A stretch of DNA of 64,000 nt from Streptomyces sp. H27-H1 (GTDB lineage: Bacteria > Actinomycetota > Actinomycetes > Streptomycetales > Streptomycetaceae). Below, in pieces: positions 52,526 through 60,215 of this stretch. Numbering within the stretch: position 1 is the stretch's first letter; each line of letters begins with the position of its first letter. The notes beneath the pieces were generated by a model. It saw only the letters and a program-made list of their open reading frames with translations, did no database searches and was not told where the DNA came from. Location: positions 1 through 64,000 of the forward strand of contig NZ_JAPNLJ010000018.1 of NCBI RefSeq assembly GCF_026627445.1, read 5' to 3'. The position numbers and the translations under genes were made by a program.

Positions 52526-52975
52526 TCAGAGCAGCTTCAGGTCGTGCGCCCACACCTCGGCATCCGTACCGGAATCCGCCTCGACCAGCCGGAGCTGGAC
52601 CGCCACGACGACCGCGGTCTCCTCCTCGGTCAGGCCCGCGAGCACCTCGCGCTGCGCGGTGCTCAGCTGATCGACCGGAAGTCCGGCCTCGCGCAGAGCG
52701 GTCAGAGGATCGAACACGTCACTCACCCCTTTCACGGGGCCGCACGGCGGCGGCCAGACATCGATCGGCAGAAGCCGGTGCACGTAGCAGTAGGCCACCA
52801 GCTCCGCCCTGTTCCTGCAGTTGAACCGGTCGAGGAGGACACTGATCTCCTCGCCCACCGTGTGCCTGCTCAGGCGCAGCGCACGGGCCACGCGGTCGGT
52901 CGTATGACCGCGTGCCACCAAGGCCATGAGCACCAGGCCCCGGCCGGAGATCTCGCCACCCCGTATCGCCGTCAT
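52526..52975 (-). CDS. LuxR-type regulator with a C-terminal precursor-leader-like domain
   Basis: Predicted 149-aa protein. Residues 10-66 are a LuxR helix-turn-helix (GRGLVLMALVARGHTTDRVARALRLSRHTVGEEISVLLDRFN), then a Pro-rich hinge. Residues 88-130 (FDPLTALREAG ... LTEEETAVVV) align without gaps to residues 3-45 of the precursor peptide with 17 of 43 identical, including LxxLRxAG and LTxEETxV. No normal receiver or ligand domain is present. The C-terminus ends soon after, without a cysteine core. It sits between ATP-grasp and cyclase genes. A regulator that senses or competes for the leader-binding protein is the inference. Confidence 0.82.
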   Translation of the reverse strand: MTAIRGGEISGRGLVLMALVARGHTTDRVARALRLSRHTVGEEISVLLDRFNCRNRAELVAYCYVHRLLPIDVWPPPCGPVKGVSDVFDPLTALREAGLPVDQLSTAQREVLAGLTEEETAVVVAVQLRLVEADSGTDAEVWAHDLKLL

Positions 52976-53016
52976 CGGCGCGAGCTCCTCACGACGGACT
53001 CCTCACGACGCACTCC

Positions 53017-54000
53017 TCACTGCCCACTCCGTACGAACAGCTCACGGACCATGACGGCGGCCATGAACGAGACGCCGTGCCAGCGCGCCTTGCGTTCGAA
53101 CCAGAGCCAGTCGCCGTCCGGGTTGGCCTCCAGGAAGACCGGCTCCCCGGTGTCGGACACGAGCAGGTCGAACGCCCCGTAGCGCAGGTTCCAGGCGGCG
53201 CACAGGGTGCGTACCGCCTCCGCCGCGGGCTGCGGGCAGTCGACGCGCGTCACGGTGACGCCTTCGGGATCCGTCATCGGGCTCGCCGGATCGGGCTTGT
53301 GGACCTCGAAGGCGCAGATCCCGCCGTCGAGGTGATAGACGCGCAGCTCACGGGCGTGCGCCACGTACTCCTGGACGACGACCGGGCGGCTCCTCACGGC
53401 CCCGTCGACCGCTCCCGGACCCCGCAACGCCGCCTCGCGGCCCACGACCGCGGGCAGGCACGCCTGCCAGTTCCGCCGGTCCGGCTCGAACAGCCGGAAG
53501 TCCTGCGTCTTGACCACGAGCTCGGACGCCCCCACGCCGCGCGCGCCCGCCCGGACGTCGGTGGTGACGACCGTACGGGGCGTGCGCACGCCCAGCCTGC
53601 GCGCCTCCACCAACTGGCCCGGTCCCACGACCGTGCCGCCCGGCAGAGCCGCGTCCGCCGCGGACGCCACCTGGCGCAGGAACCCGGACCAGGACTCCGC
53701 CCGCAGCGGACTCATCGAACCGGGCGGCCGCGCCTGCGCCAGCAGCGCACAGGCCGAACCGTGCCGCACCCAGACCACCGCCGGCCTGACCCGGCGCCCG
53801 GCGATGTCCAGCAGACCGGTGTCCACATCGAGAGACATGGACAGTGAAGGGAGTTCGTCCTGCCGGATCAGTATCGCCGGAGTTTCCAGCGGCCCCGTCA
53901 AAGCGTCGCGGACGACCTCCAATTCACGGCCGCCCGCGCAATTCACAAGAACCACAACGGATTTGCCGTCGTGGTCTTCCGCCTGTCCTGAACGGCTCAT
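53017..54000 (-). CDS. ATP-grasp ligase, graspetide-maturase-like
   Basis: Predicted 327-aa enzyme. A pre-ATP-grasp region (VVVLVNCAGGRELEVVRDAL) includes AVVWVRHGS near 93, like the WxRRP strand of RiPP ATP-grasp maturases. The ATP-grasp part has VVVTTDVRAGARG and ELVVKTQDF (ATP lysine) near 180, VVVQEYVAHARELRVYHLDG near 229, and metal-binding FLEANPDGDW near 293. It could form side-chain ester or amide links in the core, or ligate another group. ATG 54000. It diverges from the ABC/YcaO operon across 181 bases and heads the minus-strand set. Confidence 0.82.
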   Translation of the reverse strand: MSRSGQAEDHDGKSVVVLVNCAGGRELEVVRDALTGPLETPAILIRQDELPSLSMSLDVDTGLLDIAGRRVRPAVVWVRHGSACALLAQARPPGSMSPLRAESWSGFLRQVASAADAALPGGTVVGPGQLVEARRLGVRTPRTVVTTDVRAGARGVGASELVVKTQDFRLFEPDRRNWQACLPAVVGREAALRGPGAVDGAVRSRPVVVQEYVAHARELRVYHLDGGICAFEVHKPDPASPMTDPEGVTVTRVDCPQPAAEAVRTLCAAWNLRYGAFDLLVSDTGEPVFLEANPDGDWLWFERKARWHGVSFMAAVMVRELFVRSGQ

Positions 54001-54181
54001 GCTGCGAATGCTAGCCAACGCCGGCCTGCGGGGGGCGGCAGAGCGGAGGCAGTTCCAAGGCAGCTTGAGCACCGGCCGCTCCCGCGCCGTCCTGCGGGCG
54101 TAACGTCCAGCCGCATCGACTCGATCGGAAATGCCGGAGAAACATCAATAGGAACATCGATCACATTGTGGAGGGCGGACC

Positions 54182-55123
54182 GTGGCGAATGGTGTGGTGA
54201 ACGCCGAGGAGTTGACCAAGCGCTACCGAGGTAAAGAAACGCCGGCTGTCGACCGAATTTCATTCGACATCGCCAAAGGCGAGACGATCGGGCTGCTGGG
54301 ACCCAACGGTGCCGGAAAAACCACCCTGATGAAAATGATCTGCGGAGTCACCCCGCCCACCACCGGGCAGATCCGGGTGTTCGGCGTGGATCCGGCCCGC
54401 GACCCGGTCGCCGCCAAGAGCGGCATCGGCGCGATGCACCAGTCCGCCCCCTACGACGAGATGCTCTCGGCCCTGGACAACCTGCTGATCGCCACCCGGT
54501 TCAAGGGCCTGTCCTGGCGCACCACCCGGCCCTGGGCGCTGGAGGTGGCCGAGTACCTCGGCCTGGGGGACTCCCTGTCGCGGCTCGTGTTCCAGCTGTC
54601 CGGCGGACAGCGTCAGCGTCTGCAGCTCGTACGCGCCCTGCTGACCATCCCCGAACTCCTCATCCTCGACGAGCCCTCGGCCGGACTGGACGTGGCCGGC
54701 CGGCACCAGATCGAGCGCTTCGTACGGTGGCTCCGTGAGGAGTACGGCATGACCGTCATCTGGACCAGCCACATCATCCAGGAGCTGGAACGCAACGCCC
54801 AGCGCGTCCTGGTCATCAACAAGGGCAAGGTGGTCCGCTTCGCCCAGCCGAGCGAACTCGTCCGGGAGTTCGGCGGAGCCCACCTGCTGGTCAGCGTCGA
54901 CGACGCGGTCGGGGCCAAGGTCGTCAAGGAATGGGCGGCCACGGCCGGACTGGCCGCGACGGCCCAGGACGCCGAGGTACGCATCGAGAACGCGCAGGTC
55001 CGGGACGTGCTGCCGCAACTGTCCCGGCACTGCCACGACTCCGGAGTCGCGATCTCCGGAATCTCCACCGTCACCGACTCGCTGGAGCAGGTCTTCCTGC
55101 GCATGACCGGGAACGAGGACTGA
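54182..55123 (+). CDS. ABC transporter ATP-binding protein
   Basis: Predicted 313-aa ATPase of the DrrA/CcmA-like ABC-2 class. Walker A LLGPNGAGKTTL near residues 38-49, signature LSGGQRQRLQL near 139, Walker B LLILDEPSAGLD near 158 and the IWTSH switch near 196. A C-terminal domain of about 90 residues follows, usual for antibiotic exporters. GTG after GGAGG. It pairs with the permease 4 bases downstream, and with YcaO and TfuA in one operon, so it likely exports or gives immunity to the peptide. Confidence 0.9.
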   Translation: MANGVVNAEELTKRYRGKETPAVDRISFDIAKGETIGLLGPNGAGKTTLMKMICGVTPPTTGQIRVFGVDPARDPVAAKSGIGAMHQSAPYDEMLSALDNLLIATRFKGLSWRTTRPWALEVAEYLGLGDSLSRLVFQLSGGQRQRLQLVRALLTIPELLILDEPSAGLDVAGRHQIERFVRWLREEYGMTVIWTSHIIQELERNAQRVLVINKGKVVRFAQPSELVREFGGAHLLVSVDDAVGAKVVKEWAATAGLAATAQDAEVRIENAQVRDVLPQLSRHCHDSGVAISGISTVTDSLEQVFLRMTGNED

Positions 55124-55127
55124 GACC

Positions 55128-55937
55128 GTGGCCGACCTGGGATTCAAGACCACCGCACCGGTCGCCTCGGGGAAACCGGCGGACTTCGCCGCCGTGTTCT
55201 ACCGCGAGTACGCGCTCCTCGCCCGCAACAGGGTCAACCTCATCCTCGGCCTGACCCCCATGCTCGTGTACCTGCTCCTGGTGAACACCTCGCTGGGCAA
55301 CGTCGTCGGGAACATCACCTACCGCGGCGAAACCCTGCCGTTCGCGGTGTTCCTCCTTCCCATGGTGCTGTCGATGTCGGTGGTCAGCGCCTCCGGGACG
55401 ACGGGCATGGCCATGTTCCAGGAGGAAATGAGCGGCGTGTCGACCCAGCTCTGGAGCTGGCCGCTGCGCCGGTCGCGCTTCCTGGCCGGCAAACTGCTGG
55501 CCGGAGTCTCGCTCGTGCTGGCCCAGAGCCTGCTCGCGCTGGCCGTCGCCGCGGTCATCTTCGACTACCCCTTCCACGCGTCCCACTGGATCTGGCTGCT
55601 GCTGGCACTGGTGCTGTCGTCGGTGGCGTTCAACGGGCTGTACCTCGCGGCGGCCGTCCTCATCAGCGACTACCGCACCTTCATGGTGCTCACCAGCGTG
55701 TCGGTGCCCGTCCTCGTCTTCGCCGCGCCGTCGCTGTCCACCTCGCAGCAGCTGCCCACCGTCCTGCGGTGGATCTCGACGGTGAACCCGGTGTCCTACG
55801 CCGTCACCGGCATGCGTGACGCCGCGATCTTCGGCCTGGGCAAGGCCTGGCCCTCCCTGGTGGTACTGGCCGTCGTCGCGATCGTCGCCAACTTCGTCGC
55901 CGGCCGGGCGCTGTTGCGGCGCACCCGGAACCTCTGA
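55128..55937 (+). CDS. ABC-2 type permease
   Basis: Predicted 269-aa membrane protein with six hydrophobic segments. It has the ABC-2 form: a cytoplasmic start, FYREYALLARNRVNLILGLTPMLVYLLLV, LFPRR-like regions, and NPVSYAVTGMRDA near residue 222, the conserved last loop. It forms the exporter with the ATPase upstream. Its stop codon lies in the first of three 13-bp tandem repeats that fill the gap to YcaO. Confidence 0.87.
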   Translation: MADLGFKTTAPVASGKPADFAAVFYREYALLARNRVNLILGLTPMLVYLLLVNTSLGNVVGNITYRGETLPFAVFLLPMVLSMSVVSASGTTGMAMFQEEMSGVSTQLWSWPLRRSRFLAGKLLAGVSLVLAQSLLALAVAAVIFDYPFHASHWIWLLLALVLSSVAFNGLYLAAAVLISDYRTFMVLTSVSVPVLVFAAPSLSTSQQLPTVLRWISTVNPVSYAVTGMRDAAIFGLGKAWPSLVVLAVVAIVANFVAGRALLRRTRNL

Positions 55938-55963
55938 CCGGAACCTCTGACCGGAACCTCTGA
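55925..55963 (+). repeat. Three tandem 13-bp repeats at the permease stop
   Basis: CCGGAACCTCTGA occurs three times in a row with no mismatch (55925, 55938, 55951). Each ends in TGA; the first TGA is the permease stop. A partial fourth leads into the AAGGAG site of YcaO. Confidence 0.85.
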
Positions 55964-55982
55964 ACCGAAGGAGTTCCCCACC

Positions 55983-57158
55983 GTGCAGACCGACGACGAG
56001 CCCCTGGCCTGGCTCGCCACCCGAGAAGACCGCTCCGTACTGCGCCTCCCGGGCACGGACCGGGCCCAACCACCGAAGGCCACCTGGGAGATGGCGACCC
56101 GTGCGGCGGCGAAGGTGGGGGTCACCCGGGTCGCCGACATCACCCGGCTCGACTCCATCGGCATCCCGACCTTCCAGGCCGTCCGGCCGCTCTCCAGGAC
56201 GCTCGCCGTCTCCCAGGGCAAGGGGATGACCTCCGAACTGGCCAGGCTGTCGGCGGTGATGGAGTCGGTCGAGACCTGGCACGTGGAACAACCGGCCCCA
56301 CCCGTGGCGACCGCGACCCCGCGCGAGCTCCGTACCCAACTGGGCTACGAGGTCTCCGCCTTGGCGCCCTCCGCGCCGAGCCTGTTGCACGACGGGCTGC
56401 CGCTGGACTGGCTCGCGGCCAGATCCCTGGTCGACGGAGCGCGGACCCTGGTCCCTGCGAGCGTCGTCCGGCTGACGCTGGAGGAGCACACCGACTGGCA
56501 CCCGCCGGTGTTCTTCGAGTCGACGAACGGCCTGGCCAGTGGGAACACCCGGATCGAAGCCGCCCTGCACGCGCTCTGCGAGGTCATCGAGCGCGACGCG
56601 ATGACGGCGGCGGTCGCCGCGGGCGGGGAGATGGGCGTACGTGTGGACCCGCGGTCCCTCGGGTCGCCGGTGGCCGACGAACTGTGCGAGCTGATCGAGC
56701 GGGCCGGCGTCGCCCTGGAGGTGCGCCTCGTACCGTCGCCCACCGGGCTGCCGTGCTTCCTGTCCTGGGTCGCCTGCGACGAGTACCCGGCGCCGATGTT
56801 CGGCTTCGGCTGCCACCTCAGCCCGGAGATCGCGCTCACCCGGGCCGTCTCCGAAGCCGCACAGGCCAGGCTCGCGTACATCTCGGGGGCCCGGGACGAC
56901 CTCCGGGAGGACTTCGGGCAGGTGGACACCGGCCTGCTGCGCAGCGCTCCGTCCGGCCCTGGGGCCGATATCGGGAGCCTCGTCGAGGCCCCTGTCCCGC
57001 ACGGCAGTCTGGCCGGCGCCCTCGCCCACGCGGTGCACCGGGCAGCCGCCGCCTTCTCCCATCCGCCCCTCGTCGTCGACCTGACGCGCGAGGAGATCGG
57101 GGTCCCGGTCGTCAAGGTCGTGGCTCCAGGCAGCCGCATATGCCCGGAGGTGCTGTAG
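55983..57158 (+). CDS. YcaO-domain protein
   Basis: Predicted 391-aa ATP-dependent YcaO enzyme. RLSAVMESVETWHVEQP near residues 88-104 and ALHALCEVIERDAM near 195-208 are the conserved ATP/Mg-binding ExxxE-type helices; TRAVSEAAQARL near 283 completes the site. No E1-like cyclodehydratase domain is fused. Next to TfuA, YcaO enzymes replace a peptide carbonyl oxygen with sulfur (thioamide), as shown for methyl-coenzyme M reductase and thioviridamide-type peptides. The precursor at 41121 is the likely substrate. AAGGAG precedes the GTG. It overlaps tfuA by one base. Confidence 0.92.
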   Translation: MQTDDEPLAWLATREDRSVLRLPGTDRAQPPKATWEMATRAAAKVGVTRVADITRLDSIGIPTFQAVRPLSRTLAVSQGKGMTSELARLSAVMESVETWHVEQPAPPVATATPRELRTQLGYEVSALAPSAPSLLHDGLPLDWLAARSLVDGARTLVPASVVRLTLEEHTDWHPPVFFESTNGLASGNTRIEAALHALCEVIERDAMTAAVAAGGEMGVRVDPRSLGSPVADELCELIERAGVALEVRLVPSPTGLPCFLSWVACDEYPAPMFGFGCHLSPEIALTRAVSEAAQARLAYISGARDDLREDFGQVDTGLLRSAPSGPGADIGSLVEAPVPHGSLAGALAHAVHRAAAAFSHPPLVVDLTREEIGVPVVKVVAPGSRICPEVL

Positions 57159-58489
57159 TGAGCGGGTCCAGGGTGATCGTCTATGCGGGGCCGACGATCT
57201 CGGCCGCCGAGGTCCACGCGGTGCTCCCGGAGGCGGAGGTACGGCCGCCCGCGGGCCGGGGCGACCTCCTCGCGGACCAGTGGCACCCGGGAGACGTGGT
57301 CGTGGTCATCGACGGCTACTTCCGGGAACGGCGCTCCGTCGGCCACAAGGAGATCCTCCAGGTGCTCACGGAGGGCGCGGAGGTGATCGGCGCCGCGAGC
57401 ATGGGCGCACTGCGGGCAGCGGAGCTCGCCCCGTGCGGCATGCGGGGCCTCGGCCGGGTCTTCACGATGTACGCCTCGGGCGAGATCGACGGGGACGACG
57501 AGGTGGGAGTCCTGCACGGTCCGGCCGAGATGGGGTACCCGGCACAGACCGTGGCCCTGGTGAACCTCCGCTACGGCTGCGAGGAGGGCGCCGAGGAGGA
57601 GTTGGTCCCGCCCGGCGCCGGACGGCGGATCGTGGCGGCGGCCGCGGCGCTGCCCTTCACCCACCGGGGCTGGAAGGACATCGAGGGGATGCTGGAGCAG
57701 GAGGACCACGAGGCCCTGTGGACGCTGGAGGAGATGATCGGCTCGGGCGTCTGGGACATCAAACGGCTCGACGCCATGGCGGCGCTGCGCGGGATCGCGA
57801 GCCGGGGCGCCGTGACACCCGGTCCGGTCGCGCCCGAGGTGCACTTCACCGGTATCAGCCGGACCCAGTCCCTGGTCCGCCGGACCCGCCGGGAGCACTC
57901 TCCGGGCCGGTGGATGTCGGACCTCGACGTACTGGACGCCGTCCGGCTGTTCGACGAGGGCTACCCCGCGCTGCACGAGGAGGTGCTGACCGGTCTGCTG
58001 GAGGAACTCGCCGGCGACAGGGGCATGACGCTCGAGGGGTACGCACGGGCCAAGCTGGGGCTCGACGGCCGTTCGCCGCTGCCGGACTCCCTCGCCCGCT
58101 GGTTCACGGAGCAGGAGCTCGCCGCGCTGCCCGCCGTGGACCGGGTCCGGCTCCTCATGGTGCGTGTGTGGCCGGTATGGCAGTCGGTCGACTGGCGGCC
58201 CGCGGTCCTGGCACGCCTGCGGGAGTCCGAGCGCTGGGACGAGTGGTGCGCCCTCGTCCGCCGGGCCGACGAGGCCGCCGAGGAGACCCGGCCCAGACTC
58301 GTGGTCCCGCCGCCGCCGATGTGCGCGAAGCTCTTCCTGCGCCACTGGCAGGGGCGCGGCACCTCACCGGATGTCGAGATGGCCCGCCGGGGGTTCACCG
58401 GCCTCGACGGGCTGGGCTGGGCGGTCAAGAGGTTCTTCGCCCTCGACGTCCTGCGCGGCCGTGAACGCCGCAAGGCCGCGGCGCGGTGA
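57158..58489 (+). CDS. tfuA: TfuA-like protein with long C-terminal extension
   Basis: Predicted 443-aa protein. The TfuA core is about residues 1-220: VIVYAGPTISAAEVHAVLPEAEVRPPAGRGDLL, DVVVVIDGYF and GAEVIGAASMGALRAAEL. TfuA partners of YcaO are thought to deliver sulfide for thioamide formation. Here about 220 further residues follow (from about LVPPGAGRRIVAAAAALPF), with several Trp-rich helices, longer than the simplest TfuA proteins of about 200-240 aa. The extension may bind the substrate or YcaO. GTG start after GGAGG inside the YcaO end. Confidence 0.88.
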   Translation: MSGSRVIVYAGPTISAAEVHAVLPEAEVRPPAGRGDLLADQWHPGDVVVVIDGYFRERRSVGHKEILQVLTEGAEVIGAASMGALRAAELAPCGMRGLGRVFTMYASGEIDGDDEVGVLHGPAEMGYPAQTVALVNLRYGCEEGAEEELVPPGAGRRIVAAAAALPFTHRGWKDIEGMLEQEDHEALWTLEEMIGSGVWDIKRLDAMAALRGIASRGAVTPGPVAPEVHFTGISRTQSLVRRTRREHSPGRWMSDLDVLDAVRLFDEGYPALHEEVLTGLLEELAGDRGMTLEGYARAKLGLDGRSPLPDSLARWFTEQELAALPAVDRVRLLMVRVWPVWQSVDWRPAVLARLRESERWDEWCALVRRADEAAEETRPRLVVPPPPMCAKLFLRHWQGRGTSPDVEMARRGFTGLDGLGWAVKRFFALDVLRGRERRKAAAR

Positions 58490-58499
58490 CCACGGGCGG

Positions 58500-58870
58500 G
58501 TGACTGCGGCCGGGTCGCTGGGGAGCGGCGTCGCCGACGCGGGCGCCGGTGAGGCGCGGTCTGCGCCGAGCGGGGCGGAGCTCGCGCGCCGGTACTGGAC
58601 GCAGTCCGAACTCGCCGCGCTGGCGCGCCGGATGGGCCTGCCTTCGTCCGGGAGGTCGGCCCCGGATTCCACTTCGGCGCCGTCATGCGGGAGTACGTCG
58701 CCCAGGGCGCGGGGCGCACCCTCGCCGAGGCGGTCGCCCATTGGCACGCCGGCCGGGAGCGGACGGCGGCCCCTCAGGAGATCGGGGCCCGGTTCGCGCT
58801 GAACCGGTTCCTCGGGGACTGGCGCATCAGCCAAGCCCTGGACGCCTGGCGCGCCCACTGCTCCCGCCCC
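58500..58870 (+). pseudogene. Frameshifted SAP/DUF6434-like protein
   Basis: A GTG at 58500 opens a frame reading ELARRYWTQSELAALARRMG, like the SAP-type start of DUF6434 proteins. The characteristic second half FVREVGPGFHFGAVMREYVA, then GRTLAEAVAHWHAGRE and RFALNRFLGDW, is in another frame from about 58643. The usual middle part is missing, so a deletion plus frameshift has broken the gene. It runs into the convergent MFS gene. Confidence 0.6.
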
Positions 58871-58883
58871 CGGACGGCGGCCG

Positions 58884-60152
58884 TCACCCCCGGGCCGTGG
58901 TGGGCTCCGGCTCCGCGGGCTCCGGCAGGCGCCGGGCCAGGGCCCAGGCCAGCAGGGGGAGCGCGGCCAGCGGGAGCAGGGCAGTGCGCAGGGAGGCGGC
59001 GTCGGCGGCCGCGCCGATGAGGGGGCTCGCGAGGCCGCCCACGCTGACGGTCAGGCCCAGGGTGACCCCGCTCGCGGTGCCCATGCGGGTCGGCAGGTAG
59101 TCCTGGCCCAGGGTGACTTGGAGGGAGAGCGGCACGTACAGCGCGGCGGCGGCCAGGGTCGCGCAGGCGTACACCAGGGGCAGTGGCAGGAAGAGGATGC
59201 CCGCGACGGCGGGCACGGCCGCCGCGTAGGAGCGGTGGACGGTGGTGACCCGGCCCCAGCGGGCGGCCAGCCGGGCGCCGAGGAGGGTGCCGCCGGCGCT
59301 GCCGGCGAAGAGGGCGAACAGGGCGGCCGCCCCGGCGGTTTCGCCGCCGCCGCGCTCACGGACGTAGAGCGCGATGAAGGTGCTCAGGCCCATGAAGACC
59401 ACCGAGCGTACGACGACCACCAGGGAGAGCCGGAGGAAGGCCCGCCAGTCGTCGGAGGGCGGCCGGGGCGGAGCGGGGGCGGCAGCCGCCCGGTTCTCAG
59501 CCGCACGCTCCGAGGCCGAACGTTTCGCGGACGGCGGCCGGTTGAGGAACACGCCGAGCGCCGCCGGCGCGGCCAGTGCCCACCATCCTGCCGAGCCCGG
59601 CAGCGACAGCGCGCCGACGACCAGCAGCGGGGCGCACGCGAAGCCGATGTTGCCGCCCAGCGCGAACCAGCTCATCGCGCCGTGCCCGGGGCCACCCACC
59701 GTACGGACCATCCTGGCGGCCGCCGGATGGTAGGCGGCGACGCCCAGCCCGGACAGGGCGACGGCGGCGAGCGTGGCCGCGTACCCGGCGTCGAGGCCGA
59801 CCAGCGCCACGCCCAGCCCGGCGGCGGCGGTGGCCAGCGGGATCAGCCACGGCATCGGCCACCGGTCGGTGAGCGCCCCGAACAGCGGCTGGACTACGGA
59901 GGAGAGCAGCGAGGCGGCCAGCACGATGCCGGACGCGGCGGCGTAACCGTACGAGCGCTCGGCGACGAGGAAGGGGACGAGCGCGGCGACGGAGCCCTGG
60001 TAGACGTCCACGCAGGAGTGGCCCGCGGAGAAGGCGGCCGTACGGAGCCGGGCCGGGCCGGGCGCCGGCGTCGGCCCGTGCGCCGGCTTGGGCACAGGAG
60101 CCGGCGCGGGCTCGGCCGTGGGCACGGATGTCGTGGGCAGGATCGGTCTCAT
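58884..60152 (-). CDS. MFS transporter (fosmidomycin-resistance-like)
   Basis: Predicted 422-aa major-facilitator exporter with 11-12 helices. After a Pro/Ala-rich start of about 35 residues, AAFSAGHSCVDVYQGSVAALVPFLV is the typical first helix of Fsr-like proteins, and GALTDRW near 103 and GVAAYHPAAARMV near 140 are MFS loop motifs. A charged central loop of about 30 residues lies near 215. It diverges from an AraC-type regulator 63 bases away, so substrate-induced efflux is likely. ATG 60152 chosen; GTG 60161 is possible. Confidence 0.86.
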   Translation of the reverse strand: MRPILPTTSVPTAEPAPAPVPKPAHGPTPAPGPARLRTAAFSAGHSCVDVYQGSVAALVPFLVAERSYGYAAASGIVLAASLLSSVVQPLFGALTDRWPMPWLIPLATAAAGLGVALVGLDAGYAATLAAVALSGLGVAAYHPAAARMVRTVGGPGHGAMSWFALGGNIGFACAPLLVVGALSLPGSAGWWALAAPAALGVFLNRPPSAKRSASERAAENRAAAAPAPPRPPSDDWRAFLRLSLVVVVRSVVFMGLSTFIALYVRERGGGETAGAAALFALFAGSAGGTLLGARLAARWGRVTTVHRSYAAAVPAVAGILFLPLPLVYACATLAAAALYVPLSLQVTLGQDYLPTRMGTASGVTLGLTVSVGGLASPLIGAAADAASLRTALLPLAALPLLAWALARRLPEPAEPEPTTARG

Positions 60153-60215
60153 GGAGGTCACCGCTCGAGAATCGCTCTCGCGGGGGGCGGCCCGCTTCCG
60201 ATAAATTGCCGGGTG

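Noticed and set aside
49628..53182. 1184-codon plus-strand frame opposite the cyclase/ATPase genes
   Set aside because: Composition is Gln/Arg/Gly/His-rich without motifs; the minus-strand proteins have clear catalytic motifs.
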